From Dendrosporobacter quercicolus (lineage in GTDB: Bacteria > Bacillota > Negativicutes > DSM-1736 > Dendrosporobacteraceae), in the NCBI RefSeq assembly GCF_900104455.1, contig NZ_FNHB01000004.1:207055-271054 (forward strand): a stretch of DNA of 64,000 bases, read 5' to 3'. The notes under the pieces were generated by a model. The model was not told the origin of the DNA. It saw only the letters and a list, made by a program, of their open reading frames with translations, and ran no database searches. Position 1 is the first letter of the stretch; each line of letters opens with the position of its first letter. A program made the position numbers and the translations under genes. Positions 36,503 to 45,207 of the stretch are shown here, one piece after another.

Positions 36503-38174
36503 AACTCTCATCCTTCTTTATCAAATCTCGCAGAATTATCGTAACTTGCCCGTCAACGAAACGTGAGTTTACATATTTAAGCCATTCATCATCATTCCTG
36601 CCAGGATAATCGTCATTTTCCTGAAAAGAGCGCCACCTGGTCTCTTGCCTGGCTGCCAGATGCTCAATCAATACCCGGCACACATACAGCCTGTCAACCA
36701 CTTCGCAAATGCGCATTAACTCATGCAAATCATGAGCCTTAAGAGCGCTGGCAAGCAGGAGAAGTTCTCCGGTCCGCTCCCTGGCAATCTTAAGCTTGGC
36801 CAGATTATAGCGATAACCCGACGAAATACCGCCGGCATAATCATCCATAATTTTCTGCATCGCTTCTTCCAGCTCATCAATACAGTACAAACCTTCCTGA
36901 TTTGTAAAATAAGCATTCATTCGGGCCAGCCTGACTTCAAGCTCCTGTTGTCCAGGGAACTCATTGAGCCGGCCGGCGCTATAGTTCAGAGCGGATGCGG
37001 CCGCAATTTCGCCTTCAGCAAAACAGCCTGTCACATATTTTTGCGGACTTCCCCCAGCCACATCGCCGGCTGCGAACAGGCCCGGAAGGGTCGAGGCCCG
37101 GTGAACATCCACCCAATACCCGCTGGCGGTATGGCCGCCAACAATATATGGCTCGGTACCTTCAATTTCCACCGCCGTCCCAGCCGGGCCGCTCTTCGCC
37201 TCAAACCAGCGCAGCGTCTGCGCCGGAGCCATATTAAGATACGCTTTAAACAATTCATTCTCCTGCGCTTTACTTATCCCGACCGTATTCAAATAGCACG
37301 GACCCCGGCCCGTTCTACTTTCCATCACCGTTGAATACAAGCGGTTGCTGGTTGTGGGGCGGCCATAGCTTTTTTCGTATTCTTCGCCTAAGCTGTTGAT
37401 TTGCTGAGCGCCCACACCTTGCGCAATTGTCCCGGTCGGCGCAATGGTGTCCTTACAGCGTAAAGCGATAAAACGCATTTCGAAAGTGGTCATTTCCGCG
37501 CCGGCCCGTATTCCCATCGCGTAACCCGCGCCGGTATTAAACGGGCTATACCACATTTTATGGCGGGAGAAGCCGGGATTATTAGGACGATACAGCCCTG
37601 CCGCTCCACCGGTAGCGCAAATTACCGCTTTGGCTGAAATGATATAAAACAGCGCCGAATCCATTGAAAAGCCATAGGCGCCAATGATTTTGCCGTCCTT
37701 TACGATATAGTCGGTGATATTGACCCTGTTCAGCACAGTTATGCCAGATTTTGCGTTCACTGCATCAGCCAAAATGGGTTTAATGTTTTCACCGTTTATT
37801 TTAATGTTTCTATTGCCTCTGGCGACATAGCGTCCGTTTTCATCTTTTTGAATAACCAGGCCGAGCTGCTCAAGCTTAGCAGTGACCTGGTTGAGCCTGA
37901 CTGCCAGAGAATAGACAAGATCCTCCCTGATGACGCCTGAGGCATCATTTTTGACATATTCCAGATAACTTTCCGGCGACTGTCCCGGCACAATATAGGC
38001 ATTTAAGGCATTTACCCCGGCCGCCAGACAGCCGCTTCGTTTAATATTGGCTTTTTCGGCTATCAACACCCGGACATCAGACTGTTCAGCTATGGTCAAG
38101 GCCGCGTAGCACCCCGCCGTTCCCCCCCCGATGATCAATATATCGGTTTGTAGAATTTGTGCTGCAAGTTTCAT
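36486..38174 (-). CDS. APS reductase alpha subunit-like flavoprotein (AprA-like)
   Basis: A 562-residue fumarate reductase/succinate dehydrogenase-type flavoprotein with the N-terminal FAD site ILIIGGGTAGCYAAL and FAAGDVAGGSPQKYVTGC near residue 370. Gene context (AprB-like ferredoxin, cysD, cysN) makes it the alpha subunit of an APS reductase: APS + 2e- gives sulfite + AMP. It is shorter than dissimilatory AprA (about 640 residues), which supports an assimilatory role. A GTGAGCGG-like ribosome site is weak. An attenuator-like terminator precedes it. Confidence 0.88.
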   Translation of the reverse strand: MKLAAQILQTDILIIGGGTAGCYAALTIAEQSDVRVLIAEKANIKRSGCLAAGVNALNAYIVPGQSPESYLEYVKNDASGVIREDLVYSLAVRLNQVTAKLEQLGLVIQKDENGRYVARGNRNIKINGENIKPILADAVNAKSGITVLNRVNITDYIVKDGKIIGAYGFSMDSALFYIISAKAVICATGGAAGLYRPNNPGFSRHKMWYSPFNTGAGYAMGIRAGAEMTTFEMRFIALRCKDTIAPTGTIAQGVGAQQINSLGEEYEKSYGRPTTSNRLYSTVMESRTGRGPCYLNTVGISKAQENELFKAYLNMAPAQTLRWFEAKSGPAGTAVEIEGTEPYIVGGHTASGYWVDVHRASTLPGLFAAGDVAGGSPQKYVTGCFAEGEIAAASALNYSAGRLNEFPGQQELEVRLARMNAYFTNQEGLYCIDELEEAMQKIMDDYAGGISSGYRYNLAKLKIARERTGELLLLASALKAHDLHELMRICEVVDRLYVCRVLIEHLAARQETRWRSFQENDDYPGRNDDEWLKYVNSRFVDGQVTIILRDLIKKDESYEHKD

Positions 38175-38243
38175 AACCGCTCACACGATCCTTTCTCACA
38201 AATTAGAACAGATAAACAGTCTGCGCCGGCTTTTTGAGCAAAC

Positions 38244-38290
38244 AAAAAAAGGCCCAGACTTTCCTCCTTACGGAAATCGTCTCAGCCTTT
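38244..38290 (-). terminator. leader terminator of the apr-cys operon
   Basis: Between the promoter and the aprA-like start, on the minus strand, AAAGG...CCTTT with inner AGAC/GTCT and TTTCC/GGAAA pairs is followed by seven T (38244-38250). It would stop transcription within the 150-nt leader unless prevented. A short GGAAA segment further upstream could compete with one arm. Confidence 0.55.
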
Positions 38291-38328
38291 GGTCTTTCCA
38301 ATCAGCTTTTTATGTTCAATTAATTTGA

Positions 38329-38357
38329 AGTGTATCATCATTCACTCCGGCTGTCAA
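38329..38357 (-). promoter_or_regulatory. promoter of the apr-cys operon
   Basis: On the minus strand TTGACA (38352-38357) and TACACT (38329-38334) are 17 bp apart, about 160 bp upstream of the aprA-like gene. Confidence 0.75.
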
Positions 38358-38837
38358 TGGCCAAAGCAAACTTAGGTAATTCGCAAGTTAATGCTATAAT
38401 TAAACAATTCTTTGGGTTACCCTCCGTAACCTTTTATAGTATAATTTTAACATAGTTCGAACCTATTCAGGGACTTAGCCGCTCTTAGCTCCTCTCGCTT
38501 TAAGCAAAGCCGGAGGGGAAGAGCGGCTTTGTCAATCACTGCCGCGCAAACACAATTGCTGTTTTCGGCGGCTTTTATTATTGTAAAAAACTTGGTTGCC
38601 GCCTCCTTTATCCCTGCCGCCGGCAGATTTTTGCGCAGGATAAACGGACTGCCGGAGTGTAATAATAAATTTGGACTAAGAAAAATACAACTATAGTTGC
38701 CATTTTCATATATAATAAGTATACCTATCGAAAAAAACAGGGCCGCGTCAGCGCTAAAACCGGCGGCAGGCCGGATGTTATCGCTAACGCGCCGCTACAA
38801 GCAAATAGAAGGACAATCAACCATAAGGGAGACTGAC
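38358..38837. other. intergenic region with a terminator-like hairpin
   Basis: This 480-bp stretch before helD has a plus-strand hairpin with arms AGCCGCTCTT (38477-38486) and AAGAGCGGCT (38519-38528), inner CTCCTC/GGAGG pairs and a short T tail. TATAAT-like boxes lie upstream (near 38390 and 38440). It could end a short RNA or be the leader of helD. No known family is recognised. Confidence 0.35.
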
Positions 38838-41084
38838 ATGACAGACAGCGAACGGGAAGACGAGCTGCTCAGACTCAATAGAACACTTGCCGAAATCCAC
38901 AAACAGCTTACCGCGGCCTCCGGCAAGTGTACCGAGGCTCAAGTCGAATTACAAAACAATTTAACTGATTACTGGCAAAGTTATGGCGGCAATCTGTGGG
39001 ACGAAGCCCAGATGATTGAGGCAGTCGAACGCCAGCGCAGCATTACGGCAGTCATACATCAGGGGCAGGTGCAGCTTAAACAGGCTTTGTCCTCACCTTA
39101 TTTCGGCAGATTTGACTTTATTGAAGAAACTTCGCAGGAAACCCGGCCTGAACCAATTTATGTGGGGCTGCTTACGCTGACTGACCGTAAGACCGGTGAA
39201 ATTCTTGTGTATGACTGGCGAGCGCCGGTATCAGGAATGTTTTACGATTTCGAACGGGGTGCGGCCTGCTATCAGGCGCCAATGGGCAAAGTGAACGGTA
39301 TTATTACGTTAAAACGGCAATATAAAATTATCCAGGGACAAATGAAGTATATGTTTGACTCCGATCTTAAAATTGATGATGATATCCTGCAGGAGATTCT
39401 CAGCAAAAGCGTTGACGCCAAAATGCATACAATTGTTACCAGCATTCAGCGCGAACAAAACCAGGTCATTCGCAACGACGAAAACCAGCTGCTCTTAGTA
39501 CAGGGACCGGCCGGCAGCGGAAAAACCTCCATTGCCCTGCACCGTATCGCCTATTTATTATACCGGGACCGCAAGACCATCAACGCCCAAAACATTTTGA
39601 TATTTTCGCCAAACCACATATTTAGCGATTATATTTCCAATGTGCTGCCCGAAATGGGTGAAGAAAATGTCCGGCAAACAACCTTTCAGGATTATATCGC
39701 ATCCTTTAAAGACTTGCTGCCAATAGAAATTGAATCACGGGCCGCACAGCTGGAATATGTGCTTACCGGGCGCAGCGGCAAAGAGTTTGCCGCCAGGCTG
39801 GTGGCCATTCATTATAAAACATCGCCGGAATTTGCCGGAATCATCGATCAATACCTATCCTACTATGAAAACCAGTTGGTGCTTGACTACCCTGACATCA
39901 CCTTCGGCAGCCGGATGATCTTCAGCAAGGCTGAATGGCTTGACTACTATCTTACCCATTTTTCCTTTTTGCCGCCGCTGCGCCGGCTGACGAAAATCCG
40001 GGAACTGATTCATTTGCGGATCAGACCGCTAACGCACGAATTACGCCGGCAAAAAGAAGCTGAAATCGTAGCGGCAGGCGAGGAAATCAATGAGCAAACC
40101 ATCAAGGCCCTGGCCCGGGTGGCAGCCCGTCAGGAGCTTGGCGGCTTAATCAGCCAGATTGACAAATTGACCCAGCTGCAGCCGCTAACCCTCTATCGCC
40201 GCTTGTTTACCCATTCGACTTTATTTAAACGTTTATCCGCTGGTACCAGTGTTCCCCCCGAATGGCCGGCGATCTGCCGGCAAACCCGCGCCTGGCTTAA
40301 CCAGGGTAAAATGCCTTATGAAGACTCCCCGGCTTTTTTATATTTTCAGGGAATACTGGCCGGATTTCCGGCCAAGAATACCATTAAATATTTAGTTGTT
40401 GACGAAGCCCAGGACTATACCGTACTTCAATATAAAATACTTGGCAAACTGTTTCCTGACTGCTCCTGGACAATTCTGGGCGATCCGGCGCAATTGGTCC
40501 ATCCCTATATTCAGGGAATAAAATTCGAACAGCTTAGCCAGCTTGCCGCTTTCGCCAATCCACGAATGATCACATTGAGCCGCAGCTACCGCTCCACTCA
40601 GGAGATTCAGGCTTTTTGCAATGCCTTGCTGCCGGCGGCTACGCCGGTTGCATACCTTAACCGCCGGGGTCCGCTGCCGCAGGTCGTAAAATTTGACCGG
40701 CTTGATCCGGCGAAGGTGCTGGAAGCACTTCAGTCAATGCAGGCGGCAGGCTGCCGGTCAATTGCCGTTATCTGCAAAACCATCCGGCAAGCGTCGGCGC
40801 TCCACCAGACTTTGCCTTCCCACCGGTCAATAAGCCTGATCGTTGATGAAGACGCCGAGTTCAAGCGGGGAATTGTCATTATTCCGGCCTTTCTGGCCAA
40901 AGGCCTGGAATTTGACGGTGTATTGGTTTACAACGCCAATTCAGACAATTACTGTCATGAACAGGAGCGCAAGCTTCTCTATACCGTCTGCACCAGAGCT
41001 TTGCACCGCCTGATGATTTGCTGGAACGGGCGCCCCTCACCGTTCATTGAAGTCATGAAGAAAAGTCTGTACCAAACAAATTAA
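38838..41084 (+). CDS. helD: HelD-like RNA polymerase-associated UvrD-type helicase
   Basis: A 748-residue superfamily 1 ATPase with an N-terminal coiled-coil arm (residues about 1-90), Walker A QGPAGSGKTSIALHR (near residue 225), VVDEAQDYT (motif II) and a C-terminal UvrD-like domain with an LEFDGV motif. HelD proteins bind RNA polymerase and recycle it from stalled complexes. The start is the ATG after AAGGGAG; a longer frame upstream is unlikely. It is followed by an MFS exporter 34 nt downstream on the same strand. Confidence 0.88.
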   Translation: MTDSEREDELLRLNRTLAEIHKQLTAASGKCTEAQVELQNNLTDYWQSYGGNLWDEAQMIEAVERQRSITAVIHQGQVQLKQALSSPYFGRFDFIEETSQETRPEPIYVGLLTLTDRKTGEILVYDWRAPVSGMFYDFERGAACYQAPMGKVNGIITLKRQYKIIQGQMKYMFDSDLKIDDDILQEILSKSVDAKMHTIVTSIQREQNQVIRNDENQLLLVQGPAGSGKTSIALHRIAYLLYRDRKTINAQNILIFSPNHIFSDYISNVLPEMGEENVRQTTFQDYIASFKDLLPIEIESRAAQLEYVLTGRSGKEFAARLVAIHYKTSPEFAGIIDQYLSYYENQLVLDYPDITFGSRMIFSKAEWLDYYLTHFSFLPPLRRLTKIRELIHLRIRPLTHELRRQKEAEIVAAGEEINEQTIKALARVAARQELGGLISQIDKLTQLQPLTLYRRLFTHSTLFKRLSAGTSVPPEWPAICRQTRAWLNQGKMPYEDSPAFLYFQGILAGFPAKNTIKYLVVDEAQDYTVLQYKILGKLFPDCSWTILGDPAQLVHPYIQGIKFEQLSQLAAFANPRMITLSRSYRSTQEIQAFCNALLPAATPVAYLNRRGPLPQVVKFDRLDPAKVLEALQSMQAAGCRSIAVICKTIRQASALHQTLPSHRSISLIVDEDAEFKRGIVIIPAFLAKGLEFDGVLVYNANSDNYCHEQERKLLYTVCTRALHRLMICWNGRPSPFIEVMKKSLYQTN

Positions 41085-41118
41085 CCATTACTGTCTATTT
41101 TGTGGAGGTATGTAAGCA

Positions 41119-42549
41119 ATGAGGCAACACCTGCAATCACTAAGTTATTATCGCTGGCTGGTTTTTGGCGTTGCCGTTACCGGCACCTTTATGGCAACAC
41201 TCGATTCCAGCATTGTCAATGTCGCTTTGCCGGTTGTTGCAGCCAGCCTGGGCGCACAGCTGACCACTGTCCAATGGGTGGTAAGCGCGTATTTATTGAC
41301 CATATCCAGTCTCCTGCCGCTATTTGGCCGGGCTGGCGATATGCTGGGCCGCCGCAGGGTTTTCACCGCCGGCTTTCTGATATTTACGCTGGGTTCGGCC
41401 TTATGCGGGCTTGCCTTTAGCATTCAACTGTTAATTGCGGCGCGGGTCCTTCAGGCCGTCGGCGCGGCTATGATCATGGCCAACAGCCAGGCTCTTGTAG
41501 CCGGCGCTTTTCCCGGCCGGAACCGGGGCCGGGCGTTGGGCATGGTAGGCACGGTGGTGGCATTGGGCTCAATGGCCGGCCCCAGTCTGGGCGGGCTGCT
41601 GGTTGGCAGTCTTGGCTGGTCAGCCATATTCTTTATCAATCTGCCGATTGGCATTATTGCTTTTATCCTTGGGCAGTTTGTTCTGAAAGATGATGACAGC
41701 CGCCGTGAAGAAAAGTTTGACTTCTTCGGCGCTTTTTTATTCGCGGTTGGCATGCTTAGTCTGCTGCTGCTGTTAAGTGAAGGTCATACCTGGGGCTGGC
41801 GTTCCCAAACCAGTATGATTGCCGCAGCAATCAGCATTGTATCCTTAGGCTGGTTTATTGGCTATGAGCAGCGAATAAGCCAGCCGATGATCGATTTATC
41901 CCTGTTTCGTCACCGGCCTTTTCTGGCCGGTAATTTAGCCGGATTATTCTCATTCATGGCAATGTTCTGCAACAATTTGCTGCTGCCCTTCTACTTAACC
42001 GACATTTTGAACTTAACGCCAACGCAAACCGGCTTGCTCATCACCCCATTTCCGTTGCTGCTCGCTGTTGTCGCTCCGCTTAGCGGCTATTTATCGGAAA
42101 AAGTCAGCTTTAAGCGGTTAACCGTCAGCGGCCTGACTTTAACCATCAGCGCCTTGCTGTACCTGTCGGCCATCGACGCCGCCACGCCGCTTTGGCAAAT
42201 TGCCCTGTGCCAGGCTATTCTCGGCATTGGCAACGGCTTATTTCAGTCGCCAAACAATAATAGTGTGTTAAGTTCGGTCGCCCCTAATCAACTGGGCATA
42301 GCCGCCGGCCTTAACGCCCTGGTCAGAAATATCGGTATGGTAAGCGGCATTGCCGCCGCTGTTTCTATTTTTGAAGGCCGCCGCCTGAATCTGCTGGAAA
42401 ACCTGCCGGCGCCTACGCCGGATCAGCTGGCCGCCGCCTTCTTATCCGGCTATCACGCCGCTCTCTTAGCCGGAGCCTGCTTTGCGGCCATTGCCGCGAT
42501 CATCTCGTTAAACCGTCACAGCCATGTTAAGCCGGCGGCAAACCGGTAA
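41119..42549 (+). CDS. MFS drug:H+ antiporter, DHA2/EmrB-QacA type (14 TM)
   Basis: A 476-residue major facilitator with about 14 hydrophobic helices. The LDSSIVNVALPVV motif in helix 1 and the GRAGDMLGRRRVF loop are typical of the EmrB/QacA branch. It likely exports a drug or other hydrophobic compound in exchange for protons. The ATG follows GGAGG at 10 nt. It is in an operon with helD. No regulator gene is adjacent. Confidence 0.92.
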   Translation: MRQHLQSLSYYRWLVFGVAVTGTFMATLDSSIVNVALPVVAASLGAQLTTVQWVVSAYLLTISSLLPLFGRAGDMLGRRRVFTAGFLIFTLGSALCGLAFSIQLLIAARVLQAVGAAMIMANSQALVAGAFPGRNRGRALGMVGTVVALGSMAGPSLGGLLVGSLGWSAIFFINLPIGIIAFILGQFVLKDDDSRREEKFDFFGAFLFAVGMLSLLLLLSEGHTWGWRSQTSMIAAAISIVSLGWFIGYEQRISQPMIDLSLFRHRPFLAGNLAGLFSFMAMFCNNLLLPFYLTDILNLTPTQTGLLITPFPLLLAVVAPLSGYLSEKVSFKRLTVSGLTLTISALLYLSAIDAATPLWQIALCQAILGIGNGLFQSPNNNSVLSSVAPNQLGIAAGLNALVRNIGMVSGIAAAVSIFEGRRLNLLENLPAPTPDQLAAAFLSGYHAALLAGACFAAIAAIISLNRHSHVKPAANR

Positions 42550-42554
42550 CGCTT

Positions 42555-42650
42555 AACCGCAAAGGACGCGAAGGGAACGCAAAAAAACAAGGCGCGATAC
42601 TTATTCGAGTACTTCGCGTACTTTGCGGTTATTCCCCGCGTCTTGTTTTC
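42555..42650. repeat. large imperfect inverted repeat between convergent genes
   Basis: Positions 42555-42573 and 42612-42630 pair in 18 of 19 positions (AACCGCAAAG-ACGCGAAG), and an inner AAAACAAGGCGCG / CCGCGTCTTGTTTT pair overlaps. The block sits between the convergent MFS and aminopeptidase genes, so it probably ends both transcripts; the CCGCAAAGGACGCGAAGG core also resembles a widespread intergenic repeat. Confidence 0.55.
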
Positions 42651-43880
42651 TTAAAAGGCAAAGTTCCCTTCTTTAAATATTGCAATTTTCTCACCGGCTG
42701 CGGTTACGCCGGTGATTTCCAGGTCAGCCGTACCGATCATAAAATCTTCATGAACCAGCGAATCATTGACTCCGGCCTGCGCCAGTTCTTCAGGGCTCAT
42801 GTTTTCCCCGTTCTTGATACAGACAGGATAGGCCTTGCCGATCGCCAGATGGCAGGAGGCATTTTCATCAAACAGGGTATTATAAAACAGCAGGTTTAAG
42901 CGGGAAATCGGTGAATGGTAAGGAACCAAAGCCACCTCGCCAAGATAATGAGAACCTTCATCTGTTTCAATGAGTTTTGTCAGGATTTCCTGTCCTTGGG
43001 CAGCGGTATATTCTACCACTTTTCCATTTTTAAACTTAAGCGTAAATTCCTCAATTAAATTGCCGTTATAATTGAGCGGTTTGGAGCTTACCACGGTACC
43101 GTTGACTCCGGTTTTATCCGGCAGGGTGAATACCTCTTCCGTTGGCATATTGGCGACAAATTCCAGACCGGACGGTGTAGTCTCAGCCCCGCCCAGCCAT
43201 AGATGGCGCTTTGGCAGTTCAATGGTTAGATCCGTACCCAGTGAATTTTGATAATGCAGCGACTGGAACTGCTGAGCGTTAAGCCATTCCATCCTGTGTT
43301 TTAAATCCTCCTTATGCTTTTCCCAGGCAGCCACCGGATCCTCCTGCGAGACTCTGACTACGGCCAGAATGGCTTCCCACAGTTTTGCCACCGCCTGTTC
43401 CGGCGCCAGCGCGGGAAAGACTTTCCGGGCCCAGGCAATGGTCGGGATAGATACAACGCACCAGGCATTTTTATTGCTCATCAGGGCCTCACGGTATTCC
43501 CGCAGGGCAATACTGCCGGTTTTTTGCGCTGTCGCCACCCTGGCCGGCTGAACTTCCTTTAACAATTCGGGATCGGACGCCGAAATACTCAAAAAAGCCG
43601 CACCTTGCCGCAAATAGGTTAAATAAAACTGCTTTTGCCATTCAGGAAATTCTGCAAACACTTCTTCCGGCGCATGAAGGAAGCGTATTTTGCTAAACAG
43701 CTCATCTTTCCAGTTTAAAATAACATCCCGGGCGCCTTCTTCATAAGCAGCCAGAGCGATCAGCCGGGTAAAACCAGCACACTCAATCGGTGAATTGATC
43801 ACCAGAATTTGATTTTTTTGAATATTAACGCCTGTCTTGACAATAAGCCGGGCATATTTTTCCAGTAACTTCCGCTCCAT
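42651..43880 (-). CDS. M29-family aminopeptidase
   Basis: A 409-residue metallo-aminopeptidase of the AmpS/thermophilic aminopeptidase family. Metal ligands are seen in TDEGSHYLGEVALVP (Glu), ASCHLAIGKAY (His) and NDSLVHEDFMIG (His, Asp). It removes N-terminal residues from peptides in the cytoplasm. It is of usual length. Converges with the MFS gene. Confidence 0.92.
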   Translation of the reverse strand: MERKLLEKYARLIVKTGVNIQKNQILVINSPIECAGFTRLIALAAYEEGARDVILNWKDELFSKIRFLHAPEEVFAEFPEWQKQFYLTYLRQGAAFLSISASDPELLKEVQPARVATAQKTGSIALREYREALMSNKNAWCVVSIPTIAWARKVFPALAPEQAVAKLWEAILAVVRVSQEDPVAAWEKHKEDLKHRMEWLNAQQFQSLHYQNSLGTDLTIELPKRHLWLGGAETTPSGLEFVANMPTEEVFTLPDKTGVNGTVVSSKPLNYNGNLIEEFTLKFKNGKVVEYTAAQGQEILTKLIETDEGSHYLGEVALVPYHSPISRLNLLFYNTLFDENASCHLAIGKAYPVCIKNGENMSPEELAQAGVNDSLVHEDFMIGTADLEITGVTAAGEKIAIFKEGNFAF

Positions 43881-44097
43881 AATTCTTAAAGTCCCCCTTT
43901 AGTTCGTTTGCAACGTTCTTATGAAAAATATTCACTTCCTTGGCGGCGCATTCCTGCTTTCGCTGCCGTTTGCCGGATTCGGCTTCGTATAGAATACGTC
44001 CGGCCGTTCTTATTGTTGCTCTTTACTCCACAGTTATGCAATAAGCCCGGTTGAAACAAGGTCAGGAACGTCAATTCCGATACTAAACCGGCATTAC
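43881..44097. other. intergenic, nothing found
   Basis: About 220 bp between the start of the aminopeptidase gene and the plus-strand promoter; no gene or RNA recognised. Confidence 0.35.
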
Positions 44098-44127
44098 TTG
44101 ACAGAGCGGCTGCATTTCAGCTATACT
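44098..44127 (+). promoter_or_regulatory. promoter of the 44.3-45.1 kb gene pair
   Basis: TTGACA (44098-44103) and TATACT (44122-44127) with an 18-bp spacer, about 210 bp upstream of the first gene. The leader contains a hairpin at 44221-44258 with arms AGACC...TATATGA and TCATATA...GGTCT and a following T-rich tail, and an ACAAATGCC/GGCGTTTGT hairpin just before it. Confidence 0.65.
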
Positions 44128-44337
44128 CAAACTGATTCTATGTTCGCAAGGGAAGCAGCCTCACCGTGTGTCAGTACGGCGCAGACAAATGCCCGGCTAT
44201 GCTGGCGTTTGTTGCCGGTAAGACCTTGCTTATATGACACCTCATATAGGCTTGGTCTATTTATTTTCAGCCCGGCATGATTGATTCCGAGCGGCAAGGG
44301 GACCATTCTTCAAATAACATCAAGCGGGAGGATGAAC

Positions 44338-44616
44338 ATGTCGGAAAGGCTAAGCTTACATGATATTTTGCGCGACTACGGAGTTCCTTTGGCAACACTT
44401 GGCGTCGTTGCTTCACAAGAGGACTGTCTTAAGCTGCGGGAGCGTCTTATGACCGTCCGAAACTTGAGTCAAGGCCGGGAGCAGGGCTTTATGGAGGTCA
44501 ATTGCACCTTTTACATCGATGTCCATGACATTGACAGGTACTTATCCGGTGAACTGCCAAATTTAGCTGAAATCTATACGTTCCCGGAAGATATACAAAA
44601 GCATGTGGAGGAATAG
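44338..44616 (+). CDS. protein of unknown function, 92 residues
   Basis: A soluble, mixed-charge protein (MSERLSLHDILRDYGV to KHVEE). No motif or signal is recognised. The start is the second ATG of the ATGAACATG pair, 6 nt after GGGAGG. The end is 4 nt before the next gene, so the pair is an operon. It is rich in Asp/Glu/Arg and has a single MEVNCTFYIDVHDID strand-rich centre. Confidence 0.65.
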   Translation: MSERLSLHDILRDYGVPLATLGVVASQEDCLKLRERLMTVRNLSQGREQGFMEVNCTFYIDVHDIDRYLSGELPNLAEIYTFPEDIQKHVEE

Positions 44617-44619
44617 CAT

Positions 44620-45066
44620 TTGAAAAAACTGTTTATTTGTACTTTAATGATTATTTTTGCCTGTAGTTCCATTGGTTTTGCGGCCAAAGGAAGTTTCAAA
44701 CCACGGATGTCGGCCCCGCGTTCGGCGCCTGCCCAGCAAGCGCCCGCATCCCAGTACAAACCTTCAGCGCCTGCCGGCAGCTATGGCGATAAAGCGCCTG
44801 CCGCTAAACCGGCGACGCCCGCTGCGCAGCAACAGCAGCAGCCCTCTGCCGCTGGCGGTATGATGCGTAATTTGGGTCTGCTGGGCGGCGGGATGTTGTT
44901 AGGCGGCCTGTTCGGCAGCCTGTTCGGTGATTCGGCAATGCTGGCCTCACTATTGGGCCTGCTGTTTAATGTAATGATCGTCGCGGCTGTTGTTATCGGC
45001 GGCCGTCTGCTCTGGAACAAATTGAAACAGAAAAAAGACGGCAAACCGGATCGCCGTGAATTTTAA
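44620..45066 (+). CDS. exported Pro/Ala/Gln-rich membrane protein
   Basis: A 148-residue product with a signal peptide (to about FAA at 20), a 60-residue disordered Pro/Ala/Gln region (SAPAQQAPAS, QQQQQ), a Gly/Leu-rich segment (GGGMLLGGLFGSLFG), a hydrophobic helix (LLFNVMIVAAVVIGG) and a basic tail. The Gly-rich hydrophobic stretch resembles that before Tim44-like domains, but no such domain follows. Starts TTG after GGAGG. Function unknown; likely in the envelope. Confidence 0.65.
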   Translation: MKKLFICTLMIIFACSSIGFAAKGSFKPRMSAPRSAPAQQAPASQYKPSAPAGSYGDKAPAAKPATPAAQQQQQPSAAGGMMRNLGLLGGGMLLGGLFGSLFGDSAMLASLLGLLFNVMIVAAVVIGGRLLWNKLKQKKDGKPDRREF

Positions 45067-45096
45067 ACACGATTCTGTCTAATCATAAACCTATCG

Positions 45097-45132
45097 AAGG
45101 CGCTATTTGATTTTCCCCAAATAGCGCTTTTT
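45097..45132 (+). terminator. intrinsic terminator
   Basis: A 13-bp stem (45097-45109 with 45118-45130, one G-U) followed by TTTT, 30 nt after the 44620-45066 gene. Confidence 0.85.
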
Positions 45133-45207
45133 AGCTATATCCCGTAAAGCACTTTCTCTGTCGCCGCGCCAATTCCTGCCATTAATCTATTGTTAGGGAG
45201 AACTGCA

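Noticed and set aside
38250-38270. RNase P RNA-like GGAGGAAAGTC segment in the apr leader
   Set aside because: The rest of the 300-400 nt RNA is absent; the match is a chance part of the hairpin.
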